Shown here: piece after piece, positions 61,282 to 64,000 of the stretch
How positions within the stretch are numbered: the first letter of the stretch is position 1
Layout: each line of letters opens with the position of its first letter
Assembly (NCBI GenBank): GCA_013397455.1
Contig: VYZB01000538.1
Span: 298,555 to 362,554, forward strand
DNA length: 64,000 bases
Direction: 5' to 3'
Origin: Crotophaga sulcirostris
Taxonomy: Eukaryota > Chordata > Aves > Cuculiformes > Crotophagidae
Made by a program: the position numbers and the translations under genes
Notes under the pieces: generated by a model
What the model saw: only the letters and a program-made list of their open reading frames with translations
The model's database searches: none
Told to the model about the DNA's origin: nothing

Positions 61282-62509
61282 GTAGGAGCTGCCTGGCAGG
61301 TTGGGAGCAGGCATGGAAGTGTGGGAGGACATGGGAGGGGCTGGACATGGGTTGGGGATCCTGGAGTTTGTGAGCGGTCCCAGTGGAAGTGTCCTCATTG
61401 CAGGGGAAAACCAGCAGAGATTTCTGACAGGTGGTCACTGTGTTAGGTAGTACTTTAAGTGTCCATCCTGCTCTACCCTGACCAGTCTCCGTGTGGGCAC
61501 TGCAGCCCAGGAGGGCCTCCTGGAGGGCAACCACCCCACAGGGGGAGCACCCAGCCCCAGGGCAGGTTTGGGGGACTCTGCCCTCCATCACCACCACACA
61601 GTGGGTCGTGGGACCAGGCAAGGGCAGGTGCTGTGCTGGCACAGTCCTCCAAGGAAAAGCACTCTCTCTTGAGACGCCATTCCTTCTGGATTATTCATTC
61701 CTCTGCGCACTGTTCCCCAACGCTTGCACTGATTATCTTATGACAATGTCTTTTTCTCAAGAAACTGCTCTATTTTGTGTTTTTCTTCTCCCTGCAAAGA
61801 CACAAATTGCTCTCCCTCCTTCGGCTGGCAGGAGCTGCTGATGCAGATGAGAAAACAAGAGAAAGAACATAATCGATTCATTAAGTAAATCCAGGAATCC
61901 ATCAGCTGCTCCCCAGCCCTGCGGCACAGTCCCGTGGTGCTGCTGGCCGTGCAAAAACTGCCCAGATCCCAAATAAAGCCTCCAGAAATGAAAAGAGATG
62001 GAGCCATTCCCACGTCCCAGCACTCCAAGGGCCACGGTGGGCCAGGGTTTGTGCTGGAGGGATCCCCTCTGTGCCCCCTGGGTTGGCACTGCCCCAGCCC
62101 CAGTACCCAGCACTGGCTGAGATCCTGTGGCCCCATCGCTCAGTGGGCAGCTCTGCAGGGCAAAACCAGCTCTGGAAATGTCCCTTTCCTAAAAAAATGG
62201 TGGTGGTTCCTCCTGCCCCTCAATATACCTGAATATGTGTAGGTGCTGTGAGTACGGGCGTGTGCTGGGGATGGCAGCAAAGGGCTGTGAGAGGTTTCAA
62301 CCCCAGTGTGTTGGCGGGTGGGTTGGTGCCCCATGGGGATGTGGCCCTGGCCCCTAACCCCCTCCTGCCTGGGGGTCATGGGGGCAGAAGGGCTGGTGTC
62401 CTCCAGCCTGTGCCGCTCCACAGCCAGGAGGGGATCAGGGTGCTGCTGTCTCCTGTCCTTCTCTGGCTGCTCAGGCGAGCGCCTCTCCTTCTCGTCCTCC
62501 CCCAAAAAG
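61282..62509 (+). other. CACNG3: CACNG3 intron 3
   Basis: A 1,228-bp intron, GTAGGA donor and 'cctcccccaaaaag' acceptor. The last about 260 bases contain no stop in the frame of exon 4, but intron length is 1 modulo 3, so retention from exon 3 would shift the frame. An AATAAA occurs at about 61971-61976 inside the intron. No repeats were recognised. Confidence 0.9.
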
Positions 62510-63021
62510 GTCTCAGCAACATCATCGGGATTATCGTCTACATCTCAGCCAACACAGGGGATCCAGGGCAGAGCGACTCCAAGAAGAGTTACTCCTATGG
62601 CTGGTCCTTCTACTTCGGAGCCCTGTCCTTCATCATCGCCGAGATGGTGGGGGTGATCGCCGTGCACATGTACATCGAGAAGCACCGCCAGATCCGCGCC
62701 AAGTCCCACTCGGAGCTGCTGAAGAAGTCAGCCTTCACCCGCCTCCCCCCCTACAGGTACCGCTTCCGCCGGCGGTCCAGCTCCCGCTCCACCGAGCCCC
62801 GGTCCCGGGACATGTCGCCCATCAGCAAGGGGTTCAGCACCATCCCTTCCACCGACATCTCCATGTTCACCCTCTCCAGGGATTCCTCCAAGGTCACCAT
62901 GGGGACGCTGCTCAACTCAGAGCGGGACCACGGTTTTTTACAGGTCCATAACTCCATCCCCAAAGAATTCAAGGAGTCTTTGCACAACAACCCGGCCAAC
63001 AGACGAACCACGCCGGTCTGA
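62510..63021 (+). CDS. CACNG3: CACNG3 exon 4: TM3 end, TM4 and cytoplasmic tail
   Basis: The last coding exon: two bases completing Gly146, 169 codons and a TGA stop at 63019-63021. It begins (G)[16 protein letters not shown] (end of TM3). A short extracellular loop with KKSYSYGW follows, then TM4 (about residues 177-201, [20 protein letters not shown]), then a roughly 110-residue cytoplasmic tail. The tail contains a basic serine cluster ([19 protein letters not shown]), the type of region that CaMKII and PKC phosphorylate in TARPs to control lipid binding and synaptic anchoring. It ends RRTTPV, a class I PDZ ligand for PSD-95. With a 211-nt exon 1 and exons 2-3 the CDS would be 948 nt, or 315 residues, equal to human gamma-3. 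GC content is much higher than in the PRKCB exons. Confidence 0.97.
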
Positions 63022-63975
63022 GGCGGGCAGGGGCGTTCTGTCAGGCTGCATGGCGTCATCCTCACGATGGTGTAACCCGTGAAATCCAGTTTTTAAGGAC
63101 AAATCCAGATGGCTCCCCGTGCCCCTACCCACGGGGCTGTTTTTTCACTCCCAAAATGCCACTGGCCGGGCCAGGCCGCTGCACCCACGGTGGGACTGGG
63201 ACCCCTGTGCCCCTCCTTCCCCAGTGGGGAGAGGACGAGGCTGCACTGTGACCCTGGCCGTGGTGCCCCTGCAGACTGAGCGGGGCCTCCACCCCCACCT
63301 GGGACAGTGGCTTCCCGGGGTCTCCATCGTTAATGTTTCTCATAACCGCAGTGTTGCCGTAGCTGTCTGTCCCATGGAAATGCTGGCGATAGCCCTGTCT
63401 GTGAGAATCCTTAATCTGGTAGTTACACTTAAGCGAAATTGCCTGGAAGTCTGGAGTTTGAAGCATGGGGTCGGTGCCGTAGCGAGTGCTGGTGTTATGA
63501 ACGCCGTCCCCTGTTGCGATGGATGGAGTGCTCGGGCTGGGTTTCTCTATGGCGTTTCGTGCATGCATTAAATAGCTTGGAATTCAATTTTGTCATGTCA
63601 GGTTGGAAGAAACATCCTTTTGCAATTTTCTGTGGTCTTGAAAGGGCTTCTTTCTTTCCTTTTTTTTTCCTTTGGTGCATTCAGGCCGTGAAAGGACTCA
63701 GGAGCAAAATTCCTCCAGTGACTGGTAGCAATTAGCCAGCATTTAATTAACCTCTAATGTTGCAAGAAAATGAATTAATTCCCTAAAATTAATACACATA
63801 CAGTCACAAATTACTGTCTGGGCGCAACCAACACTTGGTATGGTGGTACTGAAGGAGGAGCTGGTGGATGGCTGGGCCGTCGGCCACAGGCTGCGTGCGC
63901 GTGATGTATGATTCTGGGACGATGGGACGATTGATGAGAAAAAGAACAATAAAGTTGTCCAGTTTGGCGAGTTAC
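63022..63975 (+). other. CACNG3: CACNG3 3' UTR (end inferred)
   Basis: Non-coding sequence from the stop to about 22 bases past the AATAAA at 63948-63953. The first 300 bases are GC-rich. From about 63,320 the sequence becomes AT-richer with TTAAT/TTAATTAA-type words (63,735-63,800), a composition often seen in conserved neuronal 3' UTRs. Confidence 0.75.
63948..63953 (+). promoter_or_regulatory. Polyadenylation signal of CACNG3
   Basis: Canonical AATAAA followed within 5-10 bases by 'gttgtccagtttgg', a GU/U-rich downstream element. It is the only canonical hexamer between the stop codon and the window end that has this context. Confidence 0.75.
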
Positions 63976-64000
63976 TTGGATGAATAGGTCGCAATGACCC
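63976..64000. other. Sequence downstream of CACNG3
   Basis: Only 25 bases remain and nothing can be assigned. Confidence 0.8.

Noticed and set aside
1..64000. Prokaryotic-type systems: CRISPR arrays, operons, phage or toxin-antitoxin modules
   Set aside because: No direct-repeat/spacer arrays or compact gene runs. The sequence is vertebrate nuclear DNA with spliced genes and CR1 elements.

Overview
This is vertebrate nuclear DNA, almost certainly from a bird. It carries several 3'-truncated CR1 LINE copies with the avian-type tail (ATTCTATG-like terminal repeats). The gene exons are small, have GT-AG splice sites and sit in long introns. There are no bacterial-type operons, CRISPR arrays or compact gene runs. 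Species cannot be decided from the sequence. Two genes are present, both on the + strand, in the same order as PRKCB-CACNG3 in human 16p12.

Left part (1-about 21,500): the 3' end of PRKCB (protein kinase C beta). A shared exon (4622-4762) encodes the end of the kinase domain. It is followed by two mutually exclusive C-terminal tails: the beta-II exon (14436-14594 coding, with its own 3' UTR) and then the beta-I exon (19871-20023 coding, with a further 3' UTR). Joining the shared exon to one or the other tail would give the betaII or betaI isozyme. Exons further 5' are outside the window.

Middle (about 21,500-31,950): intergenic DNA leading into a very GC- and CpG-rich, minisatellite-bearing zone (about 29,450-31,950) interrupted by an 897-base run of N (30067-30963). 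The first coding exon of CACNG3 is not visible anywhere in the readable sequence. By gene order and exon phase it should lie between PRKCB and 59080, so the gap is the best candidate for it and its promoter.

Right part (about 31,950-64,000): a presumed long first intron of CACNG3 (TARP gamma-3, an AMPA-receptor auxiliary subunit), holding CR1 fragments, minisatellites and AT-rich blocks. Coding exons 2, 3 and 4 follow at 59080-59163, 61141-61281 and 62510-63021, then a 3' UTR with an AATAAA signal at 63948-63953. With the expected 211-nt exon 1 the protein would be 315 residues.

Functionally both genes belong to neuronal and lymphoid signalling: a Ca2+/diacylglycerol-dependent kinase, and a membrane protein that controls AMPA-receptor trafficking and gating. 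I saw no convincing undescribed gene system. The most useful leads are the hidden CACNG3 exon 1, the beta-II/beta-I splice arrangement, substitutions in the beta-II tail, and several local tandem repeats and AT-rich candidate conserved elements.
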